From Adhaeribacter swui (GTDB lineage Bacteria; Bacteroidota; Bacteroidia; Cytophagales; Hymenobacteraceae), in the NCBI RefSeq assembly GCF_014217805.1, contig NZ_CP055156.1:2796585-2860584 (forward strand): a stretch of 64,000 nt of DNA. The letters are read 5' to 3'. The position numbers and the translations under genes are program-made. Below the pieces are notes generated by a model. It was not told the origin of the DNA, made no database searches, and saw only the letters and a program-made list of their open reading frames with translations. This document shows positions 15,878 to 24,694 of the stretch, piece by piece (position 1 is the stretch's first letter; each line of letters starts with the position of its first letter).

Positions 15878-17039
15878 ACCAGCCTACCAGAAGCATGTTG
15901 CCTTAAGCCGTCCCGCTTTGGGGCATTTTGGAAGAACCGAATTGGCTATTCTGGGTACGCCTTGCGGCAATATTAAAAAATTAGCTTTTGCACTAACTGA
16001 GAAACTAGCCAAAAATTTAAAAATTGCCTACGTAGATGCCGACCATAAAAGCGCCGATGCAGAAGCGAGCAACGGCCCAGACGTAAATACCGCTTTAGCC
16101 TACGGCAGTTTTCTGGAGTATACCGATAAAATTACTTTTCAGCGCTTAGATTACCGGACTACCTGGAACGAATACCAGCAGAAAGTTTTCTTTCAAGCCG
16201 CAGATTTAATTCTAGTAAATGGTAATCATTTTCCAGCCCAAGCCCAAATAATAGTAATTGACCCGACAAAGCCTTTGGAGAAGAAGCTGGATAAACTCAC
16301 CAACGTGCAGTTAATATTATTAAAAGAAGGAGTAACGGAAGTGCCCGACTTCATTCAAAAGCATTTATCGCAAAAATCTCCGATACCCGTTTATCCCGTT
16401 TCTGAAATCGAGAAAATTACAGATTTCGTTTCTGGTTTTTACAAAAAGAACATTCCGCCCGTAAACGGATTGGTTTTAGCCGGAGGTAAAAGTACCCGCA
16501 TGCAAAGCGATAAAGGTTTATTGCGCTACCATGATCGAGACCAACGTACGCATGTTTACCAAATGCTCAGTTCTATTTGCTCCAATACTTTTGTGTCGTG
16601 CAATGCCTCTCAAGCTGCAGAATTGGAAGGAAAGCTGCCTTACTTGGAAGATAGATTTTTAAATTTAGGGCCCAAAGGCGGTATTTTAACGGCTTTGCAA
16701 CATGATCCCAATGCGGCTTGGTTAGCGGTAGCCTGCGATTTGCCTTTTTTAAGTAAAGAAACTCTGGATTATTTAGTGCAGCACCGCGACCCCACCAAAA
16801 TGGCCACAGCGTTTTATGATTCGGATGGCAAATTTCCGGAACCTTTATTGACGATTTGGGAGCCACGCAGTTTTTCGAGCTTGTTGCAGTTTTTAAGTTT
16901 AGGTTATTCCTGTCCGCGGAAAGCCTTAATCAACTCCGATGTAAAATTGCTTACTATTCCGGATGCAGAGGAACTGCGCAATGTAAACGACCCGCAAGCG
17001 TATAAAGAAGCATTAACTGATTTGAGCCAGCAGAAATAG
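15858..17039 (+). CDS. mobA: MobB-like/MobA fusion: molybdenum cofactor guanylyltransferase
   Basis: Attaches GMP to molybdopterin to give the guanine dinucleotide form used by the nitrate reductase. Residues from about 202 form MobA, with LAGGKSTRMQSDKG (206-219), CDLPFL near 293 and FPEPLL near 319. Residues 1-195 look like a degenerate MobB GTPase: a beta-alpha-beta start (ELAILGTPCGNIKKLAFAL, 28-46) stands where a P-loop GxxxSGKT would be, but the GKT is lost. The start is GTG at 15858, inside the end of moaC, with GGAGG about five bases upstream. No in-frame ATG precedes the MobA domain. Confidence 0.85.
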   Translation: MTSSENKPAYQKHVALSRPALGHFGRTELAILGTPCGNIKKLAFALTEKLAKNLKIAYVDADHKSADAEASNGPDVNTALAYGSFLEYTDKITFQRLDYRTTWNEYQQKVFFQAADLILVNGNHFPAQAQIIVIDPTKPLEKKLDKLTNVQLILLKEGVTEVPDFIQKHLSQKSPIPVYPVSEIEKITDFVSGFYKKNIPPVNGLVLAGGKSTRMQSDKGLLRYHDRDQRTHVYQMLSSICSNTFVSCNASQAAELEGKLPYLEDRFLNLGPKGGILTALQHDPNAAWLAVACDLPFLSKETLDYLVQHRDPTKMATAFYDSDGKFPEPLLTIWEPRSFSSLLQFLSLGYSCPRKALINSDVKLLTIPDAEELRNVNDPQAYKEALTDLSQQK

Positions 17040-17074
17040 GAGAATGGGGTTAGCGGCTTGTAATTTAAATTTTA

Positions 17075-17119
17075 ATATTGAATAAAACCTGCAACTTGTA
17101 ACCTGCAACTTTCAACCGT
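17075..17119. repeat. AACCTGCAACTT-type array abutting the moaE stop
   Basis: Imperfect AACCTGCAACTTGTAACC units run rightwards into the stop codon of moaE (minus strand, stop at 17120). This shows the arrays flank gene bodies at 3' ends as well as at starts. Confidence 0.6.
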
Positions 17120-17530
17120 TTAAGGATGCGCTGCTACCCATACTTCGCCATCTTCGAATATTTCTTTCTTCCAGATAGGTACGATTTCTTTTAAGGTATC
17201 AATAATAAATTCGCAGGCTTCGAAAGAGGCTTTCCGGTGCGGGGTAGAAACGGCAATAACTACGGCAGCTTCGCCTATGGGTAATACGCCGGTACGGTGC
17301 ACAATGGCTACTTTTAGTACTGGCCAGCGTTCAGAAGCCATATCTGCCAGTTCCTGCATTTTCTTTACCGCCATGGATTCGTACGCTTCAAACTCTAACC
17401 GCACTACAGGTTTTTTCTGGGTATTATTCCGTACGGTACCAATAAAAACATTTACTGCCCCAGCGCCATCCGACTGCACCGCCGCTATTACTTCTTCTTT
17501 ATTAATTGGTTGGTCCGTTAAGGCAATCAT
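17120..17530 (-). CDS. moaE: Molybdopterin synthase catalytic subunit MoaE
   Basis: With MoaD, transfers sulfur to cyclic pyranopterin monophosphate to make molybdopterin. The 136 residues are normal for MoaE. Motifs: GAGAVNVFIGTVRN near 23, LEFEAYESMA near 45, HRTGVLPIGEAAV near 77 and the lysine-containing PIWKKE near 117. ATG start. It lies on the strand opposite moaC/mobA and in the same direction as moaD. The 202-base gap to moaD is an inverted pair of short repeat arrays. Confidence 0.94.
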   Translation of the reverse strand: MIALTDQPINKEEVIAAVQSDGAGAVNVFIGTVRNNTQKKPVVRLEFEAYESMAVKKMQELADMASERWPVLKVAIVHRTGVLPIGEAAVVIAVSTPHRKASFEACEFIIDTLKEIVPIWKKEIFEDGEVWVAAHP

Positions 17531-17732
17531 GTTGGTATTGAGTATTAAGTAACAGGTATTAAGTATTAAGTAGCAGGATACTGAACGTTAAAGGATAAAT
17601 GATTAAATAATATTTTCAAATTATAAGTAGTTAAAGCAAATAGCACTAAAAAGAGTAAAAAAGTAGAATTTAAGCTTCATGCAAAAGTCTTACTACTTAC
17701 TACTTATAACCTACTACTTACACTTACTACTA
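17531..17732. repeat. Inverted pair of ACTTAATACTT/ACTTACTACTT arrays between moaE and moaD
   Basis: The left arm (17533-17580) is built of TATTAAGTA(G) units and reads ACTTAATACTTAATACC into the moaE start on the minus strand. The right arm (17682-17732) reads ACTTACTACTTATAACC into the moaD stop on the plus strand. The two arms are imperfect inverted copies, and a unique AT-rich stretch separates them. Confidence 0.7.
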
Positions 17733-17975
17733 TTATCCTCCGCTCACGGGTGGGATTAAAGCAATTTCGTCGTTGGGGTTTAAGGTTACATCAGGTTTGG
17801 CGTATTCGTCGTTTACGGCTACTAAAACCGAATGGAGTTTAGTTAAACCCGGATAAGTATTTTTTAAATTTTGCAGTAAATCCTGAACCTTGGCTTGCTC
17901 CGGAATATCTACAGATGTCCAGGTTTGGCCAATTATGTCTTTGGTAATGCCAAATAAACGAATTTTTAATTGCAT
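17733..17975 (-). CDS. moaD: Molybdopterin synthase sulfur carrier subunit MoaD
   Basis: An 80-residue ubiquitin-like sulfur carrier. The C-terminus ends PPVSGG, giving the required Gly-Gly tail that is thiocarboxylated for transfer by MoaE. The acidic NPNDEIALIPP segment just before the tail is typical. ATG start. It is divergent from moaA, with a 106-base gap that should hold promoters for both directions. A TACTTTCG at 18057 is one mismatch from a -7 box for moaA. The MoeB-like activating enzyme is not in the window. Confidence 0.92.
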   Translation of the reverse strand: MQLKIRLFGITKDIIGQTWTSVDIPEQAKVQDLLQNLKNTYPGLTKLHSVLVAVNDEYAKPDVTLNPNDEIALIPPVSGG

Positions 17976-18081
17976 AGATTAAATAATAAACACCTTTTAA
18001 AGTTAACTAATTTATAACAGAATTGGTTATCTATTTACAATTTCAAAATTTTATTGTACTTTCGGTAGCAAGCACCCGATC

Positions 18082-19089
18082 ATGACAAAACATCGCCCGC
18101 AAATAGTAGATAATCATGGCCGTCCGTTAACGTACGTGCGGTTAGCTGTTACTGATCGGTGCAATCTGCGCTGCTTTTACTGTATGCCCGCCGAAGGCAT
18201 TGATTATCTGCCGAAAAAGCAGTTGCTTACTTACGAAGAAATGGAATGTTTGCTGCAGGTGTTAGCCGGTTTGGGTATTAGTAAAGTGCGTATTACGGGC
18301 GGCGAACCTTTTTTGCGGAAAGATTTAACTTATTTTCTGAAGCAGGTAAAGGCTATCCCGGGCATTGACGAAATTCATATTACCACCAATGGCGTGCTTA
18401 CGGAGCAATATATTCCGGATTTAGTGGCACTAGGAATTAATTCGGTTAACCTGAGTCTGGATACTTTAAATCGGGAGCGATTTTTAAAAATTACCCGTCG
18501 CGACGAATTCGAAAAAGTAATGCAAACGTATCATGCATTATTGGCTAATCAGATTCCGGTAAAAATAAACGCGGTTGTAATGGAAGGGCAGAATATTGAA
18601 GATATTGTGCCTTTAGCGGCCTTAACCAAAGACCATCCGGTTTCGGTGAGGTTTATCGAAGAAATGCCTTTTAACGGCGAAGGCCAGCATTATCCGGTGC
18701 TAACCTGGAATTACCGGAAGATAATTCAAGAATTACAAACTGCTTTTCCGGCTTTATCTAGAGCTTCGGATGCGCCGCATTCTACGGCTAATCATTATAC
18801 TATACCAGGTTATAAAGGAAACATTGGAGTAATTGCGGCTTTTTCCCGCACTTTTTGCGGCACTTGCAATCGTATTCGGGTAACTGCCCAAGGCGGGTTA
18901 AAAACCTGTCTTTACGGGAATGATGTGCTGAACGTAAAGGAAATTTTACGTAGCGGGGCATCCGAAACAACCCTGACGGAAGAACTGTTAAAAGCTTTTA
19001 ACAGCCGGGCCAAAGATGGCTACGAAGCTGAAGCGCAGCGACCTATATTGCTGCCGGTCTTCGAATCAATGTCGATGATTGGCGGTTAA
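18082..19089 (+). CDS. moaA: GTP 3',8-cyclase MoaA (radical SAM)
   Basis: First enzyme of molybdenum cofactor synthesis: rearranges GTP to 3',8-cyclo-GTP using S-adenosylmethionine. The 335 residues are typical. The radical SAM [4Fe-4S] ligands are C27, C31 and C34 (CNLRCFYC). The second, substrate-binding cluster uses C259, C262 and C276. ITGGEPFLRKDL lies near 71, and the chain ends in the conserved Gly-Gly. ATG start at 18082. A strong bidirectional terminator lies just downstream, where it meets nuoN. Confidence 0.96.
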   Translation: MTKHRPQIVDNHGRPLTYVRLAVTDRCNLRCFYCMPAEGIDYLPKKQLLTYEEMECLLQVLAGLGISKVRITGGEPFLRKDLTYFLKQVKAIPGIDEIHITTNGVLTEQYIPDLVALGINSVNLSLDTLNRERFLKITRRDEFEKVMQTYHALLANQIPVKINAVVMEGQNIEDIVPLAALTKDHPVSVRFIEEMPFNGEGQHYPVLTWNYRKIIQELQTAFPALSRASDAPHSTANHYTIPGYKGNIGVIAAFSRTFCGTCNRIRVTAQGGLKTCLYGNDVLNVKEILRSGASETTLTEELLKAFNSRAKDGYEAEAQRPILLPVFESMSMIGG

Positions 19090-19097
19090 CCAGTTTA

Positions 19098-19157
19098 AAT
19101 TTTTTAAAATAAAAAAGTGGCCCTGTTTTCAAGGCCACTTTTTTATTTTAAAAAATA
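19098..19157. terminator. Bidirectional terminator between moaA and nuoN
   Basis: A perfect stem of about 24 bp (19099-19122 with 19133-19156; core AAGTGGCC/GGCCACTT) has a 10-base loop and A/T tracts on both sides. It can end moaA on the plus strand and the nuo operon on the minus strand. Confidence 0.88.
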
Positions 19158-19163
19158 ATGTTT

Positions 19164-20546
19164 TTACAAAATATCGCTGAACAATCCCGGGAAAATTCCT
19201 AGAATAAGAGTAAGCACCGCAATAAAAATCAAGGCAAAGCTAGCAGAAGAATCTACTTTTAAGCGGTCGCCGCTGGGTTCGCGCATGTACATGGCTATAA
19301 CCACCCGGAAGTAATAATAAATTCCCACCATCGACATAATAATTGCCACAATAATCAACCACAAAATATTTTGTTCTAAGGCGGCACTAAAAATAAAAAG
19401 TTTACCGAAGAACCCACCCGTTAAAGGAATACCTGCTAAAGAGCACATCGAAATGGTCATTACGGCGGCTAACAAGGGGTTAGTTCTGCCTAAGCCATTA
19501 AAGGCATTGTAGGAAATATCATCCCGCTGATCCGATACTATTTTTAAAATTCCGAATGCTGCTACTGTGGCTACTGAATAAGCTAAGGAATAAAAGAAAA
19601 TAGCATTCTCTGACCGGTCGTTAAAAGATAATAAGGCAATCATCAAATAACCAGCGTGCGAAATACTGGAGTAAGCCATCATGCGCTTAAAGCTGTTTTG
19701 CGCTACAGCGCCAATATTCCCGATGGCTAAAGTAATTACCGTCATGGCTACTAAAGTCGGGAACCAGATGTCATAAGCGCCGGCGAAAGAAACCGACATG
19801 AGTTTGTAAAAACCACCGAAACCAGCTGTTTTTACCACGGTACTCATAAAAGCCGTGAAAAGGGTAGGGGTTCCTTCGTATACATCGGGAGTCCAGAAGT
19901 GGAAAGGAGCAGCCGATAATTTAAAAGAAATTCCGATGAGGGTAAATAATAACCCCATCGCTAACAACGGAGAAGTTAAGGCATCAGCGGAGCCGGTGGT
20001 GGCCACTGAGTTAATCTCGGCAATGGCAAAAGTGCCGGTAGCCCCGTAAATTAATACAATGCCAAACAACAAAATGCCCGAAGCAAAAGAACCCATTAAG
20101 AAATACTTAAGCCCGGCCTCGTTGGATTTTAAATTTTTCTTATCGCTACCTGCCAAAACATACATGCTAATAGATAAGATTTCGATACCTACAAAAAGCA
20201 TGATTAAGTTTTCGTAAGCCACCATCATAATAGCGCCAACTAAAGAAAACAACAGGATGGAGAAAAACTCGGCTAAGCTTTCGTTTTGCTCATCGGCGTA
20301 TCGTTTGGCAAAAGGAACTACCAATATGGTGGTTAATACTACTACTGCTGTAAATGCTACCGCAAAATTATCTACGGTTAACATTTGCTCGAAGTAGGTT
20401 TGGGTATTGTTCCAATCGTAAAAATTGGCGAGCAACACCACAACCAAAAACAAGAATACCAGTGGTAACACCAGCTTGTTCGATTTTCGGAACCCCACAA
20501 ATAGGTTCAAAATGCCAAAGGTTGTTAGTAGTATAATGGAATTCAT
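19164..20546 (-). CDS. nuoN: NADH-quinone oxidoreductase subunit N
   Basis: A 460-residue antiporter-like membrane subunit of complex I with about 13-14 hydrophobic segments. It has the family's conserved membrane Glu and Lys in MLFVGIEILSISMYVLAG and FKLSAAPFHFWTPDVYEG. Last gene of the nuo operon, ending at the bidirectional terminator. ATG start. The 167-base gap to nuoM is AT-rich and shows no gene. Confidence 0.95.
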   Translation of the reverse strand: MNSIILLTTFGILNLFVGFRKSNKLVLPLVFLFLVVVLLANFYDWNNTQTYFEQMLTVDNFAVAFTAVVVLTTILVVPFAKRYADEQNESLAEFFSILLFSLVGAIMMVAYENLIMLFVGIEILSISMYVLAGSDKKNLKSNEAGLKYFLMGSFASGILLFGIVLIYGATGTFAIAEINSVATTGSADALTSPLLAMGLLFTLIGISFKLSAAPFHFWTPDVYEGTPTLFTAFMSTVVKTAGFGGFYKLMSVSFAGAYDIWFPTLVAMTVITLAIGNIGAVAQNSFKRMMAYSSISHAGYLMIALLSFNDRSENAIFFYSLAYSVATVAAFGILKIVSDQRDDISYNAFNGLGRTNPLLAAVMTISMCSLAGIPLTGGFFGKLFIFSAALEQNILWLIIVAIIMSMVGIYYYFRVVIAMYMREPSGDRLKVDSSASFALIFIAVLTLILGIFPGLFSDIL

Positions 20547-20713
20547 GTTATAATTACTCTTTATGGATTACTGGTTGGTAATGCAACGCCCTTCATCCAA
20601 TTTGTTTTAATGTATGTAGCACCAGAAAGTTAAGGCAATGAATAAGCTAACCGGTGATTTTTAAAAATTTTAATTTTCTGACTAAACGATAGCCAGGCAA
20701 CACCTAGTTTGGA

Positions 20714-22168
20714 CTACCGATTGATAATACCCAGTAAATGGCCCACTGTTGGTTCTGTAAGGCTCATAAACGTATTTGGGTGCAAACCAATCCAGAACAC
20801 CATAATCACTAACGGAATCAGTACGGCCTTTTCCAGTCTGGTTAAATCGTGGAATGTGGCCGTAACATTGTTTTGTTCGCCAAACATAACCCCCTGGAAC
20901 ATCCGCAGCATATAAACTGCTCCCAAGATAATGGTTAAACCGGCAATAGCTCCCATCCAGTTATTATACTGGTATACGCCCGATAATAAGAGGAACTCCC
21001 CGACAAAACCATTGGTCAGCGGCAGGGCTACGGTACCTAAAAGTAAAATCAAAAAGAAAATGGATAAAGCGGGAGTAGTTTGGGTAATGCCACCTAAGTT
21101 GGCTATTTCACGGGTGTGGGTACGGCGGTAAATGATATCAATAATAAAGAACAAGCCCACTACATTTATCCCGTGGCTCAACATTTGAATAATGCCCCCT
21201 TGCATGCCGTGCTCGGTTAGAGTAAAAATACCAGCGGCAATTAAACCCACGTGCGAAATTGAAGAAAAGGCCACCAAACGTTTTAAATCACTTTGCCGGA
21301 TAGCGATAATAGCGCCGTAAACAATTCCAATAATTGCCAGAACTACTACTAACGTATCCCATTGGCTTACTCCTTTAGGTACTACGGGCAATAACCAACG
21401 AATAACACCGTAAATCCCCATTTTCAACATAATGCCCGAAAGTAACATGGTAGCCTGGGTGGGCGACTCGGTGTAGGTGTCGGGTTGCCAGGTATGGAAA
21501 GGAAACACCGGCATTTTAATGGCGAAAGCAATAAACAAAAACCAGAAAATCCAGCTTTGGTCGGTAGCGCTTAAGTTTAACTGGTAAAAAGCGTTTATGT
21601 CAGAAGTATGTGTGCCCGGTGTTTGGAAATACAAGTACACAAAACCCACCAGCATAAATAAAGAACCAATAATGGTGTACAAGAAAAACTTAAAAGTAAT
21701 CAGAATGCGACGTTCGCCACCCCAGATACCCGCTATAAAGTAAATCGGAATTAAAGCAACTTCCCAGAAGAAATAAAACAGGAAAGCATCAAACGAAGTA
21801 AATACGCCAATTAAGCCGGTTTGCATAAACAGGATTAAAGCATAAAATACATTCGGATTTTTATAAGAATGCGGGAAAGAAGATAAAATGATTAAAGGCA
21901 CCAGAAAGGTAGTCAAGAAAACCAATAACAGGCTGATGCCATCCATGCCAATGGAAAAGTTGATTCCAAAGTTTTCAATCCAGGTATGATCAAAGGTAAA
22001 CTGCCGGTAAGCATTGGGCTCGTACTGAATCATGGCCAGTATAGCCATAAAAAACTCAATTAAAGCAGCTCCAAAAGCTGTCCGTTTAGCACTCTGACCT
22101 TTTAAAAATAAAATCAGAATACCAGCTATGGTCGGCCAAAGGAGTAGGTAAAGGGTAAGGTTAGACAT
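20714..22168 (-). CDS. nuoM: NADH-quinone oxidoreductase subunit M
   Basis: A 484-residue antiporter-like proton-pumping subunit of complex I. Multiple membrane helices are seen, with the FFWEVALIPIYFIAGIWGG helix-5 glutamate and the MPVFPFHTWQPDTYTESPT signature. It starts 15 bases after nuoL ends, so translation is probably coupled. ATG start. Confidence 0.96.
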   Translation of the reverse strand: MSNLTLYLLLWPTIAGILILFLKGQSAKRTAFGAALIEFFMAILAMIQYEPNAYRQFTFDHTWIENFGINFSIGMDGISLLLVFLTTFLVPLIILSSFPHSYKNPNVFYALILFMQTGLIGVFTSFDAFLFYFFWEVALIPIYFIAGIWGGERRILITFKFFLYTIIGSLFMLVGFVYLYFQTPGTHTSDINAFYQLNLSATDQSWIFWFLFIAFAIKMPVFPFHTWQPDTYTESPTQATMLLSGIMLKMGIYGVIRWLLPVVPKGVSQWDTLVVVLAIIGIVYGAIIAIRQSDLKRLVAFSSISHVGLIAAGIFTLTEHGMQGGIIQMLSHGINVVGLFFIIDIIYRRTHTREIANLGGITQTTPALSIFFLILLLGTVALPLTNGFVGEFLLLSGVYQYNNWMGAIAGLTIILGAVYMLRMFQGVMFGEQNNVTATFHDLTRLEKAVLIPLVIMVFWIGLHPNTFMSLTEPTVGHLLGIINR

Positions 22169-22182
22169 ATTTCAGGAGTAAC

Positions 22183-24132
22183 TTATCTGATAATAAAATT
22201 CAGGAGTAGAATCAAGGCAATGCTGATGACCATGGCAAAAATATAAAAGCCAATGGCGCCAGTTTGTAAAAAGCGCAGATTTCGACCACCCGCAATGGTA
22301 ACTTTGCCGAAACCGTTTACAATCGGATCAATAATTCCTTTTTCCACGAAGCGGTATAAACCAGTAGAAAGAGCCATAATCGGCTGAACTATCAAGGCAT
22401 TGTAAATCTCATCAATGTAATACTTGTGGTAAATGAGCTTATGTAAGCCAGTAGTTTCGATTTTTTCATCAGCCGGAACAGTTTTCTTGCTCACATACAT
22501 AACATAAGCCAGGATGATAGCTACTACGGCCACCGCTACCGATATAGCCATTAACAAGTACTCGGTAGAGTGGTCTAAATGCGCTTTTTCAAAGGCACTG
22601 GGTACCGCTGCACGGGAAAAGCCTAAAACGGGTTCTAAGAAACGGGATAAAATATGATTTTCGCTGAATACTGCTGGTAAACCCATAAACCCACCTACAG
22701 TAGATAGTATGGCCAGAATAATTAAGGGCAAAGTCATGCTACTTGGCGACTCGTGTAAATGGTGGCGTTGTTCTTCGGTACCACGGAAAGTGCCAAAGAA
22801 AGTCAGGAACAGCAACCGGAACATGTAGAACGCCGTCATGAAGGAAGTTAATAAACCAAACGCCCACATAATTTTGCTGTGTTCGTAAACCTGAGCCAAT
22901 AATTCGTCCTTCGAGAAAAAACCCGCAAACGGCGGAATACCCGAAATGGCCAAAGTGCCAATTAAGAAAGTAATAAAAGTGATTGGTAATTTCTTGCGTA
23001 AGCCCCCCATGCTGCGGATATCTTGTTCCCCGCTCATAGCATGAATAACGCTACCAGCCCCTAAGAATAATAAAGCTTTAAAAAAGGCGTGGGTTAATAC
23101 GTGAAACATGGAGGAAGTATAAGCCATTACGCCTAAGGCCAGGAACATGTAACCTAACTGACTTACGGTAGAATAAGCCAATACTTTCTTTATATCGTTT
23201 TGGGCAAGACCAATAGTAGCCGCAAAAACGGCAGTAGCTAAACCAATAATAGCAATAAAATCTAAAGTGGCTGGTGCTAGCGTGTATAATACGTTAGAGC
23301 GGATAACCATGTAAATACCGGCAGTAACCATGGTAGCCGCGTGAATTAAGGCTGAAACCGGGGTAGGACCCGCCATCGCGTCGGGTAACCAGGTATAAAG
23401 CGGTAATTGAGCACTTTTACCCATGGCTCCCACAAATAACAGCAAGGTAATGGTTATGATTACCGACTGATTTACTTCGTGAATTTGCGACGCTTGCTGA
23501 AAAACTTCGGCGTAAGAGACACTGCCAAATGTTATAAAAATTAAAAAAATACCTAGCAAAAAGCCTAAGTCGCCGATACGGTTAATAATAAAGGCTTTTT
23601 TAGCGGCATTATTATAAGGCGTAACTTTGTTCCAGAACCCAATTAATAAATAAGAACACAAACCAACTCCTTCCCAACCCACAAACATCATCACGTAGTT
23701 AGAACCCATTACGAGCAGTAACATCGAGAAAATAAACAAATTCAGGAAAGCGAAGAATTTTCCAAAGTTAACGTCGTGGCTCATGTAGCCGGCGGAGTAC
23801 ACGTGTATCACAAACCCAACACCGGTAACCAAAAGCAACATAATTAAAGACAATTGATCGATTTGAAAGGCAAACGGAATGTGCAGATTGCCTACGTTTA
23901 TCCAATCAAATAAATTAACCACATACGATTGCCCATTAAAATTAAAAAACAGGTAAAGCGAAATAATGAAAGAAGCCAGCACACTGCCGCAACCAATTAA
24001 AGTCTGAACACCTTTTGGGAGCGAGCGATTGCCAAGGCCATTAATTAAAAATCCGATAAAAGGAAGAAGCGGAATAAGTAAGCAGAACAATGCCATGTTG
24101 GAGTTGGTGGCAGGTAGTAAGTTTGTTTGCAT
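22183..24132 (-). CDS. nuoL: NADH-quinone oxidoreductase subunit L
   Basis: A 649-residue antiporter-like subunit that closes the membrane arm and supplies the long lateral helix. Signatures: FVGWEGVGLCSYLLIGFW, AQLPLYTWLPDAMAGPTPVSALIHAATMV (split across about residues 240-268) and a C-terminal amphipathic/transmembrane extension. The annotated ATG adds 12 residues before a second Met at 24096 (MALFCLLIPLLP), which matches the usual NuoL start and may be the real one. A short AACGAAC array lies directly upstream. Confidence 0.95.
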   Translation of the reverse strand: MQTNLLPATNSNMALFCLLIPLLPFIGFLINGLGNRSLPKGVQTLIGCGSVLASFIISLYLFFNFNGQSYVVNLFDWINVGNLHIPFAFQIDQLSLIMLLLVTGVGFVIHVYSAGYMSHDVNFGKFFAFLNLFIFSMLLLVMGSNYVMMFVGWEGVGLCSYLLIGFWNKVTPYNNAAKKAFIINRIGDLGFLLGIFLIFITFGSVSYAEVFQQASQIHEVNQSVIITITLLLFVGAMGKSAQLPLYTWLPDAMAGPTPVSALIHAATMVTAGIYMVIRSNVLYTLAPATLDFIAIIGLATAVFAATIGLAQNDIKKVLAYSTVSQLGYMFLALGVMAYTSSMFHVLTHAFFKALLFLGAGSVIHAMSGEQDIRSMGGLRKKLPITFITFLIGTLAISGIPPFAGFFSKDELLAQVYEHSKIMWAFGLLTSFMTAFYMFRLLFLTFFGTFRGTEEQRHHLHESPSSMTLPLIILAILSTVGGFMGLPAVFSENHILSRFLEPVLGFSRAAVPSAFEKAHLDHSTEYLLMAISVAVAVVAIILAYVMYVSKKTVPADEKIETTGLHKLIYHKYYIDEIYNALIVQPIMALSTGLYRFVEKGIIDPIVNGFGKVTIAGGRNLRFLQTGAIGFYIFAMVISIALILLLNFIIR

Positions 24133-24176
24133 CCTTTGATTTTATTGTTCGTTGTTCGTTATTTTTTCGAACAGAC
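24133..24176. repeat. AACGAACAACGAAC-type array upstream of nuoL
   Basis: On the minus strand the sequence reads AACGAACAACGAACAAT into the nuoL ATG. The same unit appears upstream of nuoD (31578 onward) and against the nuoC stop (31705-31735). Confidence 0.5.
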
Positions 24177-24217
24177 AGGTTTTTTAAAAAAGTAATTTCT
24201 GATAATGGTAAGTTAAA

Positions 24218-24547
24218 CTACCATTTCAAATTGCTTAAAATGTTAATATCCGTTGTGCGCAGGTTCCGGTAAATCATTACAATAATGGCTAAGCCTACAC
24301 AAACTTCGGCAGCAGCAACGGCCATAATAAAAAATACAAAAACCTGCCCGTTTGCATCAGAGCGATAAGCCGAAAACGCGGTTAAAAGAAGGTTTACGGC
24401 GTTGAGCATGAGCTCTATGCACATAAAAATAATAATTGCATTGCGGCGGGTAAGAACGCCTATAATGCCGATAACAAATAAAGTGCTGCTGAAGAACAGG
24501 TAGTAGTGTAAAGGAATGGTTCTGATTACTTCAGGAATTTCGTTCAT
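24218..24547 (-). CDS. nuoK: NADH-quinone oxidoreductase subunit K
   Basis: A 109-residue, three-helix complex I subunit. It has the conserved membrane glutamate in IIFMCIELMLNAVNLL and a second in AAAEVCVGLAIIV. It lies between nuoJ and nuoL in standard order. ATG start. Its upstream spacer holds a 9-bp hairpin. Confidence 0.95.
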   Translation of the reverse strand: MNEIPEVIRTIPLHYYLFFSSTLFVIGIIGVLTRRNAIIIFMCIELMLNAVNLLLTAFSAYRSDANGQVFVFFIMAVAAAEVCVGLAIIVMIYRNLRTTDINILSNLKW

Positions 24548-24656
24548 TGTTTTGTAAGCGCTGGTAGCTTTTTATTAGGTAGCCTTAGCAATAAGCGGCG
24601 CAAGTTACCGCCATTTTACTATTTAGCCAACTATTTATTTTTTTATGTAAATACAA

Positions 24657-24679
24657 ATGGCGGCAAGTTATGCCGCCAT
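24657..24679 (-). other. Intra-operon hairpin between nuoJ and nuoK
   Basis: ATGGCGGCA (24657-24665) pairs with TGCCGCCAT (24671-24679) across a 5-base loop. On the transcript it follows the nuoJ stop and is trailed by only a weak T-rich run. Transcript processing or partial attenuation is more likely than full termination. Confidence 0.55.
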
Positions 24680-24694
24680 CAAAAATTAAAAATT

